A DNA stretch of 48,873 nt from NCBI GenBank assembly GCA_029256065.1, contig JAQSYT010000003.1, forward strand, positions 1 through 48,873, read 5' to 3'. How positions within the stretch are numbered: position 1 is the first letter of the stretch; every line of letters begins with the position of its first letter. The stretch is from Paenibacillaceae bacterium. GTDB lineage: Bacteria > Bacillota > Bacilli > Paenibacillales > NBRC-103111. Both the position numbers and the translations under genes were made by a program. Under the pieces are notes generated by a model that ran no database searches, was not told the origin of the DNA, and was given only the letters and a program-made list of their open reading frames with translations. Positions 17,434-25,996 of the stretch are shown here, piece by piece.

Positions 17434-19479
17434 TCACGGGTGAAAGGAGCGCCAGAAGGCACCGTTTTTGTCCAGAATCGGGTCCAAATCAGTGAAAGGG
17501 ACAGTGAACTGGGGGAATCCCGCGGCGTAAGGGGCAATCTCATAGGGTGTGAACAGCAGATGGAGGTCATTCTCCGTCACATAGAACAGCTGATCCTCTG
17601 AAATGCCCTTGTAATTATCCGGCCAGACATAGGGATAGGCACCGCTGTCGATCTGTTTTTTGACAATGGCGCTAAGCACCTTGAGGTAACCGCTTTCCGG
17701 CTTGAACAGATCCTTCAATACATAGAACCGGCCTGATCCCAGATCGACAGGCGGATATACCCGGGAGGGCATGCCGTGGGCTGCGCCGAAGGGGTAGTCA
17801 TAACCCTCCAGCAAGAGCTGCAGCAGCCTGCCGCGGTAGAATACCACCTGGAAGTCGCCGGTATAGGACGATTCCAGCTGCTGTGCTGCGGGCACAGGCT
17901 TCACCTTGGACAGCTCAGCCAGCCGCCGGTTCACCTGCTCCCGGACAGAGGGAGGGGTGATGCCCTCCACCTGGGGATAATAAACCAGATAATCCTTATT
18001 GGGCTTATATTTCAGCTCCTTCACCAGGTACGGGAGCGTCAGTGGAATCACGGTGTTTTGCGCCCATACCACCCGGCCTGCCGGAGTCAGATAAGACAGC
18101 CGGTTATCCACCTGGGCCCGGATCAGGCCGCCTTCTAAGGATAGGGTGCCGCTTCCCGGAACAAGGGGCAGACGGGTGATCCGCTTGCCGTCAGGACCGA
18201 TGAAGAAGGTGTTCTTGGCATCCTGGACAGAGGCCGCCCCCCGGTTAAAGTCCTCCACCGCCAGGAACTGAAAGTTGGAATACAAATTGCCGTTCAGGTC
18301 GGATATGGCATAGCGGGTGCCCAGATACGGCTTCGCCGGATCAATGGACTTGCCCAACGCCGCACGGCCCTGGCCCAAGAGCCGGATGTCCGCATACCCT
18401 GCCGGAATGGTGAACTTGCCGCTTGTGTTAATCAGCCCGTAATTAGCACCGTAATCCTCCGCCGTATTGACCACCGCATGCCCCTCCTGGAAGGGCTGTG
18501 CCCCGGTAAAGGCCGGAGCAATAACCGCGGCGCCTTGCTCATTCACAAATCCGTACTTGCCTCCCTCGGCGGCCTGGTACGCCATTACCCCTTCGGAAAG
18601 AGGGCCAACGAAGGCATAGGGCAGTTCTGTGAGGGCTTCCCCCTTCAGGCCAATCAGCCGGTACAGTCCGTTCTTCACCTTCACGACGGCTTTGCCGTTC
18701 TGGAAATCCGTCCCTTCCATGAAGGAGGCGGGAATGGCTTCTCCCCCCTCCCTGTCCAGATAGCCGCATGCGGTGCTTTCACCCTGACCCATCAGATAGA
18801 ACAAAGCCCTGCCCTCGCTGTAGGCCTGGATGTAGGAGTACACCTTATCGGGAGGCGTCACCCGCCTGCCCTGCTCGTCAATGACATATGCCCCTTTACT
18901 GTCGGATACAACCGCTCTGCCCTCCGAGAATGGGCCAATGCTGTCAAACCGGGGCTCCACAACGAATTGACCGCGGGTGTTGATGATCCCGTTTTTGCCG
19001 TCCTTGGAGACGACCGCAAGCCCATTGCTCTGGAAGCTCTCCGCATAATCATAAACAGCCGGAAGCCGCAGCTTGCCGCCCCCGTCCACATAACCCCATA
19101 ATTGACCGGAGGTGGTGTTGACGCTTGCGGGAAGCAGCGCCGGCGCCCGGTAGGCGCGGTCATCCTCTCCGCCGGCCGGCACCGCGTAGCGGACACGCTC
19201 GGCTGGCCCTTCCGTGGTCCAGTCCATCACCGACAGCGAAGGGCCTGTCTCTGCTGCCCAGCCCAGCACCAGATTGTGGCCGCTTCTCCCGTTGACGGCA
19301 GCAGGCACCGCATATAAGGACTGCACCGCCACCTCCGGCCACCGCCACCGGCCGGTCTCTGCCCAGCCCCAGCCGCTATATTTGTAGACTGTCAGCCATA
19401 ACCCGTCCGGGCTTCGGGACAATGCTGCCGCTTCCCAAATTCCATCTCCGTCAAAATCCCCTACTGCATGCATGCTCAA
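17434..19479 (-). CDS. WG-repeat protein with C-terminal DUF3298-like domain
   Basis: 681 residues from a TTG at 19479, with AGGAGG (19487-19492) seven bases upstream; an ATG two codons later is less well spaced. The N-terminus has an FG-GAP-like calcium motif (GDFDGDGIWEAA). From about 125 to 420 there are repeated WG/KWG-type units (WGYVDGGGKLRLPAVYDYAE, KNGIINTRGQFVVEPRFDSI, KYGFVNEQGAAVIAPAF, NYGLINTSGKFTIPAGY). The C-terminal 200 residues end in LLFTPYEIAPYAAGFPQFTV, typical of DUF3298/RsiV-like domains. Such proteins are usually extracytoplasmic, yet no signal peptide precedes the start. The function is unknown. Confidence 0.85.
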   Translation of the reverse strand: MSMHAVGDFDGDGIWEAAALSRSPDGLWLTVYKYSGWGWAETGRWRWPEVAVQSLYAVPAAVNGRSGHNLVLGWAAETGPSLSVMDWTTEGPAERVRYAVPAGGEDDRAYRAPALLPASVNTTSGQLWGYVDGGGKLRLPAVYDYAESFQSNGLAVVSKDGKNGIINTRGQFVVEPRFDSIGPFSEGRAVVSDSKGAYVIDEQGRRVTPPDKVYSYIQAYSEGRALFYLMGQGESTACGYLDREGGEAIPASFMEGTDFQNGKAVVKVKNGLYRLIGLKGEALTELPYAFVGPLSEGVMAYQAAEGGKYGFVNEQGAAVIAPAFTGAQPFQEGHAVVNTAEDYGANYGLINTSGKFTIPAGYADIRLLGQGRAALGKSIDPAKPYLGTRYAISDLNGNLYSNFQFLAVEDFNRGAASVQDAKNTFFIGPDGKRITRLPLVPGSGTLSLEGGLIRAQVDNRLSYLTPAGRVVWAQNTVIPLTLPYLVKELKYKPNKDYLVYYPQVEGITPPSVREQVNRRLAELSKVKPVPAAQQLESSYTGDFQVVFYRGRLLQLLLEGYDYPFGAAHGMPSRVYPPVDLGSGRFYVLKDLFKPESGYLKVLSAIVKKQIDSGAYPYVWPDNYKGISEDQLFYVTENDLHLLFTPYEIAPYAAGFPQFTVPFTDLDPILDKNGAFWRSFHP

Positions 19480-19688
19480 GGCGACCCCTCCTAGAAGTTA
19501 CTGACAAGGCATATGCCATAAGCATATGGGGACACAAAGATGGAAATGCCTGCCCGGCCTATGAAATTCGCAACATGCACGCGCCGCCAAAATCCGCTAC
19601 AATAGAAATAGCCCTTGGAAAAGCTCTCCAAGAGGCCTGTGCTAATAAAACATAATCACACCCTTATATAAAAAAGGAAGGTACCCCC

Positions 19689-20498
19689 ATGCTTCAGGAG
19701 CCCCAGTCCCTGCGGGATGATGAATTGGCTGCGGAATCCGCAGAAGAGGCGGATGCGTTAAGACTCTGTCCCCGCTGCAATATGCTTAAGCCCCTGTCCC
19801 ACTTTATGAAGCGGACAGGCAAGCGCTCAGGCCGGAACGCCCGCCGCGGCATGTGCCGTTCCTGCCGCAAAAAAACCAAAAAGCTCCGGCGTCCCACCGG
19901 CCAGGAGGGCCATGCCCCGCAGCAGAGCACAGAGCCTGCATCGGGCAGCCCTGCTCCCGCGGTGGACAACCCCGGGCTCACGCCGCATGCATCAGGAGCA
20001 ATTGACGCCGGAAGCCCCTGCCCTGCTCCCGGCCTCCAAGGGGAGGAGTATTCCCTCCAATTGCCCCTGCGCAGACTCAGCAGGCGGCCCTTGCCGGAGC
20101 CGCCACCCAAGCCGCCCGGACCAGATGCGTCTGCCCTGCGCCCTACCCGGGAGGGCATTATCCGCATGCGCGGGCATACGGACAAGGGACGCCGCTGGGT
20201 GCAGGAGACGGATTTAGAAACTGCTTCCGTCCTGGTAAAGGAGTACGCCGCCGTAGTGGTCAACGCCCATACCATCCGCCGTCTGTACTCCAATAAGAAA
20301 TTCAAGCGCTACATCCTGATGCGGGATCAATATACCTGCTATTTTTGCGGAGAATACGGCGACACCATTGATCATCTCCTCCCCCGCTCCCGGGGCGGCC
20401 ACACAACCCCCCTGAACTGCGTCTGCGCCTGTTCGCTGTGCAATCAGAGCAAGGCCAACCGCAGTCTGGAGGACTTCATGGAAGGGGTAGAGGAGTAG
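19689..20498 (+). CDS. HNH endonuclease with N-terminal zinc-finger-like motif
   Basis: 269 residues. The ATG at 19689 follows AAGGAAGG. Residues 27-59 carry CPRC and CRSC, a zinc-ribbon-like pair in a very basic stretch. Residues 65-150 are a Pro/Gly-rich linker. The C-terminus is a compact HNH domain: YTCYFCG (Cys217, Cys220), the catalytic IDHLLPRSRGGH (Asp228, His229), then NCVCACSLCNQSK. It likely nicks or cuts DNA; the biological target is unknown. Stand-alone HNH proteins of this type are common in Firmicutes, and nothing nearby marks it as mobile or defensive. It ends 8 nt from the convergent diguanylate cyclase. Confidence 0.85.
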   Translation: MLQEPQSLRDDELAAESAEEADALRLCPRCNMLKPLSHFMKRTGKRSGRNARRGMCRSCRKKTKKLRRPTGQEGHAPQQSTEPASGSPAPAVDNPGLTPHASGAIDAGSPCPAPGLQGEEYSLQLPLRRLSRRPLPEPPPKPPGPDASALRPTREGIIRMRGHTDKGRRWVQETDLETASVLVKEYAAVVVNAHTIRRLYSNKKFKRYILMRDQYTCYFCGEYGDTIDHLLPRSRGGHTTPLNCVCACSLCNQSKANRSLEDFMEGVEE

Positions 20499-20506
20499 CT
20501 GAGCGT

Positions 20507-21607
20507 TCAGGCCTCCGACGACGTCAGATGGTCGCAGATCCGGTTGCGGCCCTTGCGCTTGGCCTGATACAGATAAGCGTCCGCATGCTCCAGAAGGCGC
20601 TCCCCCTCCATCCCCTTGCCATAGGGATGGAGTCCGATGCTTATGGTCACCATCCGGTTCTCCAGCTCCGGATGGTCCAGAAGCTCCACATTTCCCCGGA
20701 TCCGCTCCAGTACCTGGCGGACCTCCTCCAGCGTCCGGTCCGTGAATACGATGGTAAACTCCTCGCCGCCGTAACGGGCGGCAAAATCGCTGCTGCCCAC
20801 TCCCTCCCTGATAACGGAAGCAATTCGCTTGAGCACCTGATCCCCGGCCTGATGCCCGAAGGTATCATTCACCGACTTGAAGAAATCCACATCCAGCATG
20901 GCCACATGAAGAGAGAACCCTTCTGAATCCGTATACCGCAGGAGCATCTCCAGATGCTCGTTTAACGCCGCCCGGTTGTACAAGCCGGTCAGGGGATCGG
21001 TTCTCACCATCTTATCCTTAATCACATTCTGGATCATCAGATTCTGCTTATCCACCGATTCAATCCGCAGCTCCTGCAGGAGCTCCATGCCCCTTTCCAT
21101 GGAATTCATAGCCACAAAGGCGGAAACCCCAAGGATAACGGGGATAGCCAGCCACTCCACCAGGGATGTCCGGTCCCGCAGCACTGGAAACAAGGCTGTC
21201 ACAGCCAGGAATGCGACAAAATTCATAAGCGCTGTATAGACCACAAAACGGCGCTGGAAATACATAATAGAAACCACAATCGGTAAAATCCACAAGGCCT
21301 GGATATAGTCCAGGCTGTGATGCGCCACGATCAGTACGGAGCAGATCAGAGTGGTCATGCCGACTACAACCCAGTGGTATGCGCTTTTCAGCCGCAGGTA
21401 AAGAAGCTCGCCCACACAGAGAATGGCGAAGTTGATGCCGCCGGGAATAATCATATAGCTCAATTGGGCCTCCCAGCTTCCTCCTCTGCCAACCAGAAGC
21501 ATAATCTCCTCCGCCAACAGAACCAGGAGCAATACCCACCAGAAAGAATTGAGAGACTTCCGATTCCACCGACGGTTATTCAAGCCGAGAAAATCATCCT
21601 GTTTCAT
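20507..21607 (-). CDS. Membrane diguanylate cyclase (GGDEF)
   Basis: 366 residues. The ATG at 21607 has GGGAG upstream; an ATG at 21667 would leave almost no leader after the promoter at 21680-21708. Six membrane helices occupy residues 15-175 (for example FWWVLLLVLLAEEIMLLVG). The GGDEF domain has DPLTGLYNRAALNEHL, DVDFFKSVNDTFGHQAGDQ and an intact RYGGEEF active site, so it should make c-di-GMP. The inhibitory I-site RxxD is replaced by GSSD, so product inhibition is probably absent. The input signal is unknown. Confidence 0.92.
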   Translation of the reverse strand: MKQDDFLGLNNRRWNRKSLNSFWWVLLLVLLAEEIMLLVGRGGSWEAQLSYMIIPGGINFAILCVGELLYLRLKSAYHWVVVGMTTLICSVLIVAHHSLDYIQALWILPIVVSIMYFQRRFVVYTALMNFVAFLAVTALFPVLRDRTSLVEWLAIPVILGVSAFVAMNSMERGMELLQELRIESVDKQNLMIQNVIKDKMVRTDPLTGLYNRAALNEHLEMLLRYTDSEGFSLHVAMLDVDFFKSVNDTFGHQAGDQVLKRIASVIREGVGSSDFAARYGGEEFTIVFTDRTLEEVRQVLERIRGNVELLDHPELENRMVTISIGLHPYGKGMEGERLLEHADAYLYQAKRKGRNRICDHLTSSEA

Positions 21608-21679
21608 AATATCGTCTCCCGCAAATCCGACCTCGTTCTCGTTATGTGTATAGGTCTTTGCACCCATTGACCTGCGTAG

Positions 21680-21708
21680 TAATTCGACATTCTTTTAGCA
21701 ATCCCTTT
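21680..21708 (-). promoter_or_regulatory. Sigma-H-like promoter with Spo0A box, diguanylate cyclase gene
   Basis: On minus: AAAGGGATT (21700-21708), an 11-nt spacer, then GTCGAATTA (21680-21688). The -10 part is a perfect RNNGAATWW and the -35 part has one mismatch to RNAGGAWWW. TGTCGAA (21684-21690) is a consensus 0A box. Compared with 7894-7922, ATAAAGGG and AGAATGTCGAAT are identical and separated by 9 nt in both. Confidence 0.5.
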
Positions 21709-21899
21709 ATTATGCAAAAAATATAGAATAGGTGAATTCTTATACATTTTATCCCGTTTTTATCCAGACCAACCCTTACCGCAGGCCTTTCCCGCCAGTC
21801 CTCCAGTATTTCCCCTCCGGCTTATTCACCCCTCCCTCCTCTGGGGAATATGGTGGTGGCATAGGCTTTTATCCCATATGCTGCGGAGGTTATTTACGT

Positions 21900-22805
21900 A
21901 TGGATTGTTATCCGGTGTACCCGTATTTCAGTAAGAAAAAGATGTGGAAGGAAGAGCCTGTGTCCTTCCCTCCCCAGCACCAGCCGGTCCAGCCTGGTCT
22001 GGAGTATGTCATGAATCCGCTGCCCATCTTCGAAAATCCGGCTTACCGGGGCAGCGGAAAGCTGGCGGGGCGCACCGCTATCATCTCCGGCGGCGACAGC
22101 GGCATTGGCCGGGCTACAGCCATTGCCTTCGCCAAGGAAGGAGCCCATTTGGTGATTCCCTACCTGTATGAGGAACGGGATGCGGAGGAAACCAGAGCAC
22201 GGATTGAGGAGCTGGGAGGTAGCTGTGTTCTTATGCGCGTGGATCTGACAGCCAAAAAAGCCTGCCAGGAGGTGGTGGATTGTGCCATCGCCACCTTCGG
22301 CAGACTGGATATTCTGGTGAACAACATCGGCGTGCAGTATCCCCAGGAGAAGCTGACGGACATCACCGAGGAGCAGCTGGAGCATACCTTCCGCACCAAT
22401 ATCTTCTCTTACTTCTTCATGACTCAGGCGGCATTGCCTCACTTGAAGTCCGGCAGCTCCATTGTCAATACGGCCTCAATTACGGCTTACCAAGGGGAAA
22501 AGACGCTGCTGGACTATTCCTCCACAAAGGGTGCTGTGGTTTCCTTCACCCGTTCATTGGCCTTGAACGTGGTGGAGCAGGGCATCCGGGTCAATGCAGT
22601 GGCTCCCGGCCCCATCTGGACACCGCTGATTCCCTCCAGCTTCTCCGCCGCCCGTGTGTCCCGATTCGGTACAGACACTCCCATGAAGCGGGCGGGGCAG
22701 CCCTTCGAGCTGGCGCCCGCGTATGTATACCTGGCCTCGGATGACTCCCGTTATGTCACCGGAGAGACTATCCATGTTAACGGCGGCGATTTCATTACCA
22801 GCTGA
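21900..22805 (+). CDS. Short-chain dehydrogenase/reductase
   Basis: 301 residues. The ATG at 21900 is nine bases after GGAGGT (21885-21890). A 45-residue N-terminal extension (MDCYPVYPYFSKKKMWKEEP, then QPGLEYVMNPLPIF) precedes the Rossmann fold, as in the YhdF/YhxC group of Bacillales SDRs. The cofactor loop is SGGDSGIGRA, the catalytic residues are Ser in NTASITAY and Tyr/Lys in DYSSTKGA, and the C-terminus has YVTGETIHVNGGDF. It is an NAD(P)-dependent oxidoreductase of unknown substrate, and group members are often linked to general stress. It is convergent with the RCC1-like gene, 9 nt apart. Confidence 0.9.
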   Translation: MDCYPVYPYFSKKKMWKEEPVSFPPQHQPVQPGLEYVMNPLPIFENPAYRGSGKLAGRTAIISGGDSGIGRATAIAFAKEGAHLVIPYLYEERDAEETRARIEELGGSCVLMRVDLTAKKACQEVVDCAIATFGRLDILVNNIGVQYPQEKLTDITEEQLEHTFRTNIFSYFFMTQAALPHLKSGSSIVNTASITAYQGEKTLLDYSSTKGAVVSFTRSLALNVVEQGIRVNAVAPGPIWTPLIPSSFSAARVSRFGTDTPMKRAGQPFELAPAYVYLASDDSRYVTGETIHVNGGDFITS

Positions 22806-22814
22806 AGCGGCGGA

Positions 22815-24929
22815 TCAGCGGAATAGAACCCTTCCCGGTACAGGATCCGTTTGCCCGAAGGGATTGTAGCCCAGGAGGCTAATTTGGTTATGGGCGTTCA
22901 CAAGCACGTGATAGTGCAGCCCGGGCCCTTCGATATTGTAATCATAAAAAGAGGATATAAACTTAATTGGCGCAGGAAGCGCCGCCTTCAGCCTGATCTT
23001 GTACCGGTCCTCGTCGGCGGTTCCGTCCTTATGCACCTTGAGACTGCCGCTGATACGGGCGATTTCCCGGGTATGGGCAGGCTGCACCTGGGGGCTCACC
23101 GACAGGACCTCCAGCTTGCCGGTGTTTTTTTTCCACTCCATGTTCATGTCGAGGCGAATTTCCCGGAGATCCCCGGTTTCCTCCAGCGCCCATACCTGCA
23201 AGGGCTCAGCGGTGTGGAACACAAAGTCATCTACCGACAGCTCCTTGACTGGATTAAGCCCAATAACGGAACGGAACAGGTATCCTCCCTCCTTGGAGCG
23301 GTCCGCATAAAATACCTTGCCGTCCTCCGTCAGGGCCATAAACACATACGGATTGCCGTACAAGGAACGGATTCTGCCGGTCCAGCCCCCCTCAGCCGGC
23401 ACCTTTTCTGCGCCTGCAGGCACCAGTCCGGCAGCGGGTGTGGCGCCGGCTGCAGCGGCCGCTTGCCCATCGGTGCCGGCAATCTGCTCCACAAAAACCA
23501 GCTCCAATTCTCCACGGCCGTCCAGGAGCAGCAGGCGGTCACCGCCGGCTGCCATCTCCTTCACCGGATAGGAGAGCATCAGCGGCTTGGAGGAGGCAAA
23601 GTCCTTTTCCCACAGCAGGATTCTGCCCGCCGTATCCAGAGTTACCGGGTAACCCGATACAAAGTGGAGATCCTTAAGGTCCGCCGCGCCCTGTACAGCG
23701 GCAGTGGTACGGTCTGGCTGCATAACGCGGAGGGTTCCATCCTCCATAATAAAATATGGGCGTCCGGGAGCAGCTACCGTCTTCCGCACACCGGGAAGCT
23801 CGCCCATGTCCTCCCAACGCTCCAGAATAACCGGAACTCTGCCCAGTTGGCCATCCATATTCCGGCCCCAGGTATACACCCGGCCCTGTCTGTCCAGGGC
23901 CAATGCATGGTGGTTGCCCGCCTCAAGACCGACAATACCGGAGAGGCCCTCCACCTTTACAGGGTCCAGCACTGTTCCCGTGCCTGCACCCAGCAAGCCG
24001 TCCCCGTCTTTCCCAAAGCCCCATACCGTCCCGTCCTGCCGGGTAAACAGATAAGTACCCTCTCCGGCTACAGCCATGTTCACCGCACCGGCTAACCGTG
24101 GCTCCGCGGCAAGCTTTTGCTCGCGGGGACGGTAGTGCATCACCTCGCCGCTCTCCATGCGGATCAGCGCTTCATCCTCATAACCTGCCGCAACCGTTGC
24201 GGCTCCCTGCTGAATAAGAACGGTATGGTTTTCGGCCTTCAGGATATCTCCGCTTAGGCCCGCCGCATACCATAGCTTACCGCTCTGCTCCTGGACAAAA
24301 AGCGAGAAAGAGGTGCCATAGATAGCCGTCACCCCGGAAAAATTCCCGAATAAGAGAGGCTTTCCCGTTTCCCTAGGCAAGTACCATACCTTCCCGTCCT
24401 TGCGCAGGGCAAACAATGTGCCGAACATCTCATCCAGCTGCTGGATGGAGATGATCTCCGTGAGCCCCTCCACCTGCTGGGGCTTCTCCTGGTCCTTGAC
24501 GCCCAGCTTCAGGACATGTCCGTCGGCAGTCAGCAGATAGCTGCGGGTCATCTGAACCACAGGGCGGTCTGCGGCCACCCGCCGGGGCCCGACCTGCCCT
24601 TCAGGGGGATTGAAGCCCCAGCCCCAATGCCAGGCTGTGCCATCCCGGTCAATGGCAAAGGAGAGCCCCGGCTTACTCCCGTAGCCTGCAGCGTCAAAAA
24701 TCCGTCCGGCTGCTATGGAAGCCACCGGAACCTTAACCTGGGAGTCCCCTGACTCCCCGATAGAGGGACTGGGAGCAGGCGGAACCGCTGTGGCGTTGGG
24801 GGATGGAGAGGCTGTGGGGACTGGCGTCACTTCTGGTGCCGTCTGCCGGTCCGGCTCACAGCCAAATATAATAACAGCAGCCAGTAGCCAGCTGATTAGA
24901 AGCAGTATCGGTTTGTTATACCGGGCCAT
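22815..24929 (-). CDS. RCC1-repeat lipoprotein
   Basis: 704 residues. The ATG at 24929 has GGAGGT seven bases upstream. The N-terminus is a lipoprotein signal (LLLISWLLAAVIIFGC, lipidated Cys24), followed by a Pro/Thr/Ser-rich linker to about 60. RCC1-type beta-propeller units follow: GTAWHWGWGFNPPEGQVG, GTVWGFGKDGDGLLGAGTG and HHALALDRQGRVYTWGRNMD, with degenerate units between. It should be anchored on the outer face of the membrane and act as a binding scaffold. The partner is unknown. It is a single gene. Confidence 0.85.
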   Translation of the reverse strand: MARYNKPILLLISWLLAAVIIFGCEPDRQTAPEVTPVPTASPSPNATAVPPAPSPSIGESGDSQVKVPVASIAAGRIFDAAGYGSKPGLSFAIDRDGTAWHWGWGFNPPEGQVGPRRVAADRPVVQMTRSYLLTADGHVLKLGVKDQEKPQQVEGLTEIISIQQLDEMFGTLFALRKDGKVWYLPRETGKPLLFGNFSGVTAIYGTSFSLFVQEQSGKLWYAAGLSGDILKAENHTVLIQQGAATVAAGYEDEALIRMESGEVMHYRPREQKLAAEPRLAGAVNMAVAGEGTYLFTRQDGTVWGFGKDGDGLLGAGTGTVLDPVKVEGLSGIVGLEAGNHHALALDRQGRVYTWGRNMDGQLGRVPVILERWEDMGELPGVRKTVAAPGRPYFIMEDGTLRVMQPDRTTAAVQGAADLKDLHFVSGYPVTLDTAGRILLWEKDFASSKPLMLSYPVKEMAAGGDRLLLLDGRGELELVFVEQIAGTDGQAAAAAGATPAAGLVPAGAEKVPAEGGWTGRIRSLYGNPYVFMALTEDGKVFYADRSKEGGYLFRSVIGLNPVKELSVDDFVFHTAEPLQVWALEETGDLREIRLDMNMEWKKNTGKLEVLSVSPQVQPAHTREIARISGSLKVHKDGTADEDRYKIRLKAALPAPIKFISSFYDYNIEGPGLHYHVLVNAHNQISLLGYNPFGQTDPVPGRVLFR

Positions 24930-25076
24930 AGGATAAACCTCCCTGTCTCTTTGGGGATTTCCTTATGGAAGCTACTATTAGAGACGCTTACATCTGTTGG
25001 AATGTTTCGCCAATGGCCATTCTTTCTTTAGGGGACAGGCAGGCAAAAAAAGTTCCGGTAAAACAAAATAATTAGC

Positions 25077-25123
25077 TTTACAAAAGTAAGTTACTCATGC
25101 TAATATACTTACATAAAGTAAGT
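25077..25123 (+). promoter_or_regulatory. doxX promoter with two palindromic operators
   Basis: A -35 TTTACA (25077-25082) and -10 TAATAT (25101-25106) are 18 bp apart. Two dyads overlap them: TTAC-AAAA-GTAA (25078-25089) and ACTTAC-ATAAA-GTAAGT (25107-25123). Their centres are about 31 bp, or three helical turns, apart, on one DNA face. The half-sites resemble those of HxlR/DUF24 redox regulators such as YodB/CatR, which control a DoxX-type gene (catD) in B. subtilis. The link to that family is inference. Confidence 0.65.
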
Positions 25124-25159
25124 TAATTCAAAAACACAAGAAAACAGGGAGGAATTAGC

Positions 25160-25546
25160 ATGTTGGATACAGGTTTATTGATTATACGTTTGGTAGTAGG
25201 GTTGACCTTGATGGGACACGGAACCCAAAAGCTGTTTGGCTGGTTTGGAGGCTACGGTCCCAAGGGCACCGGAGGCTGGATGGAATCCATCGGCATGAAG
25301 CCGGGTGTGGCCATGGCAGTAATGGCGGGATTATCTGAGCTGGTGGGCGGCCTTCTGTTCGCCGCCGGGCTGTGGCTGCCGGTTGCCGCCGTGCTGATCG
25401 CCGGCACTATGCTGGTTGCCATCGTGAAGGTACATGGTCCTAACGGCTATTGGACCGACAAGGGCGGTTACGAATATAACCTCCTGCTGATCGTAGTAGC
25501 CGTGGCTCTTGCCCTGACCGGCCCCGGTCTGTATGCAATCGGCTGA
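25160..25546 (+). CDS. DoxX family membrane protein
   Basis: 128 residues with four hydrophobic helices. ATG 25160 follows GGGAGGA (25147-25153). The signature LIIRLVVGLTLMGHGTQKLF, GWFGGYGPKGTGGWMES and GLLFAAGLWLPVAAVLIAG is typical of DoxX. B. subtilis CatD is a DoxX protein in the quinone/catechol response, and family members elsewhere act in thiol or sulfur redox stress. The palindromic operators upstream support inducible expression. No dioxygenase gene (catE) is adjacent. A terminator follows at 25562. Confidence 0.9.
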   Translation: MLDTGLLIIRLVVGLTLMGHGTQKLFGWFGGYGPKGTGGWMESIGMKPGVAMAVMAGLSELVGGLLFAAGLWLPVAAVLIAGTMLVAIVKVHGPNGYWTDKGGYEYNLLLIVVAVALALTGPGLYAIG

Positions 25547-25561
25547 TCGCAAGCTGTCGAG

Positions 25562-25592
25562 CGCCGCCTGGCTTATGCCGGACGGCGTTTTT
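25562..25592 (+). terminator. Terminator after doxX
   Basis: CGCCGCCTGGC (25562-25572) pairs with GCCGGACGGCG (25577-25587) with two G-U pairs and a TTAT loop, followed by five T. Confidence 0.85.
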
Positions 25593-25664
25593 GGCGCGCT
25601 GCATAGAACCCTTGCCTGCAAGCCATAGTATGGGTAAAGATGGCGCGTAAAGGAGGCGGCGGGC

Positions 25665-25895
25665 TTGAGCCCAGATTTCCAGGAGGAACAAAAGACAGCA
25701 GCAGCGGGTTTCCCGGAGGCGGACGCCATGGTTAAGGGCGGCGGGGATGCAGAGGATGACATGGAGGTGGCAGCCTTGACGGGTTTGGCTCAATGGATAA
25801 ACTGTCAGGGCGATTCAGGGGAAACAGCCGCTTTAATGGACCGGCTGGAGGCGGATTTGCCCGGCAAGGTGGAGCGCAGCGGAAAGCCGTCCTGA
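25665..25895 (+). CDS. Small acidic hypothetical protein
   Basis: 76 residues, not recognised. The TTG start at 25665 is eight bases after AAAGGAGG (25649-25656), a near-perfect site, and a strong terminator follows at 25931. The product is acidic and Gly/Ala-rich (KGGGDAEDDMEVAALTGLAQ), with no signal peptide or helix. It begins 119 nt after doxX and is separated from it by a terminator, so it should have its own promoter, which I could not place. Confidence 0.65.
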   Translation: MSPDFQEEQKTAAAGFPEADAMVKGGGDAEDDMEVAALTGLAQWINCQGDSGETAALMDRLEADLPGKVERSGKPS

Positions 25896-25930
25896 AGCGG
25901 CCGTCTTACGCAAGTGCTTCCAACAGAAAG

Positions 25931-25977
25931 AAAGGCTGTCCCCGTCATGTTTATGACGTTTAGGACAACCTTTTTTT
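25931..25977 (+). terminator. Terminator after the small acidic protein gene
   Basis: AAAGGCTGTCC (25931-25941) pairs with GGACAACCTTT (25963-25973), and an inner CGTCAT/ATGACG stem lies between them. A run of seven T begins at 25971. It faces the convergent thiM stop at 25997. Confidence 0.85.
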
Positions 25978-25996
25978 GTGTGCAGGCTGCTTGAGC

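Noticed and set aside
19507-19528. CATATG-N7-CATATG dyad upstream of the HNH gene as an operator
   Set aside because: The dyad is short, AT-biased and not placed over a recognisable promoter; chance cannot be excluded.
19689-20498. HNH endonuclease as part of a defence system or homing element
   Set aside because: No methyltransferase, Cas, toxin-antitoxin or intron-like sequence adjoins it, and its base composition matches the neighbours.
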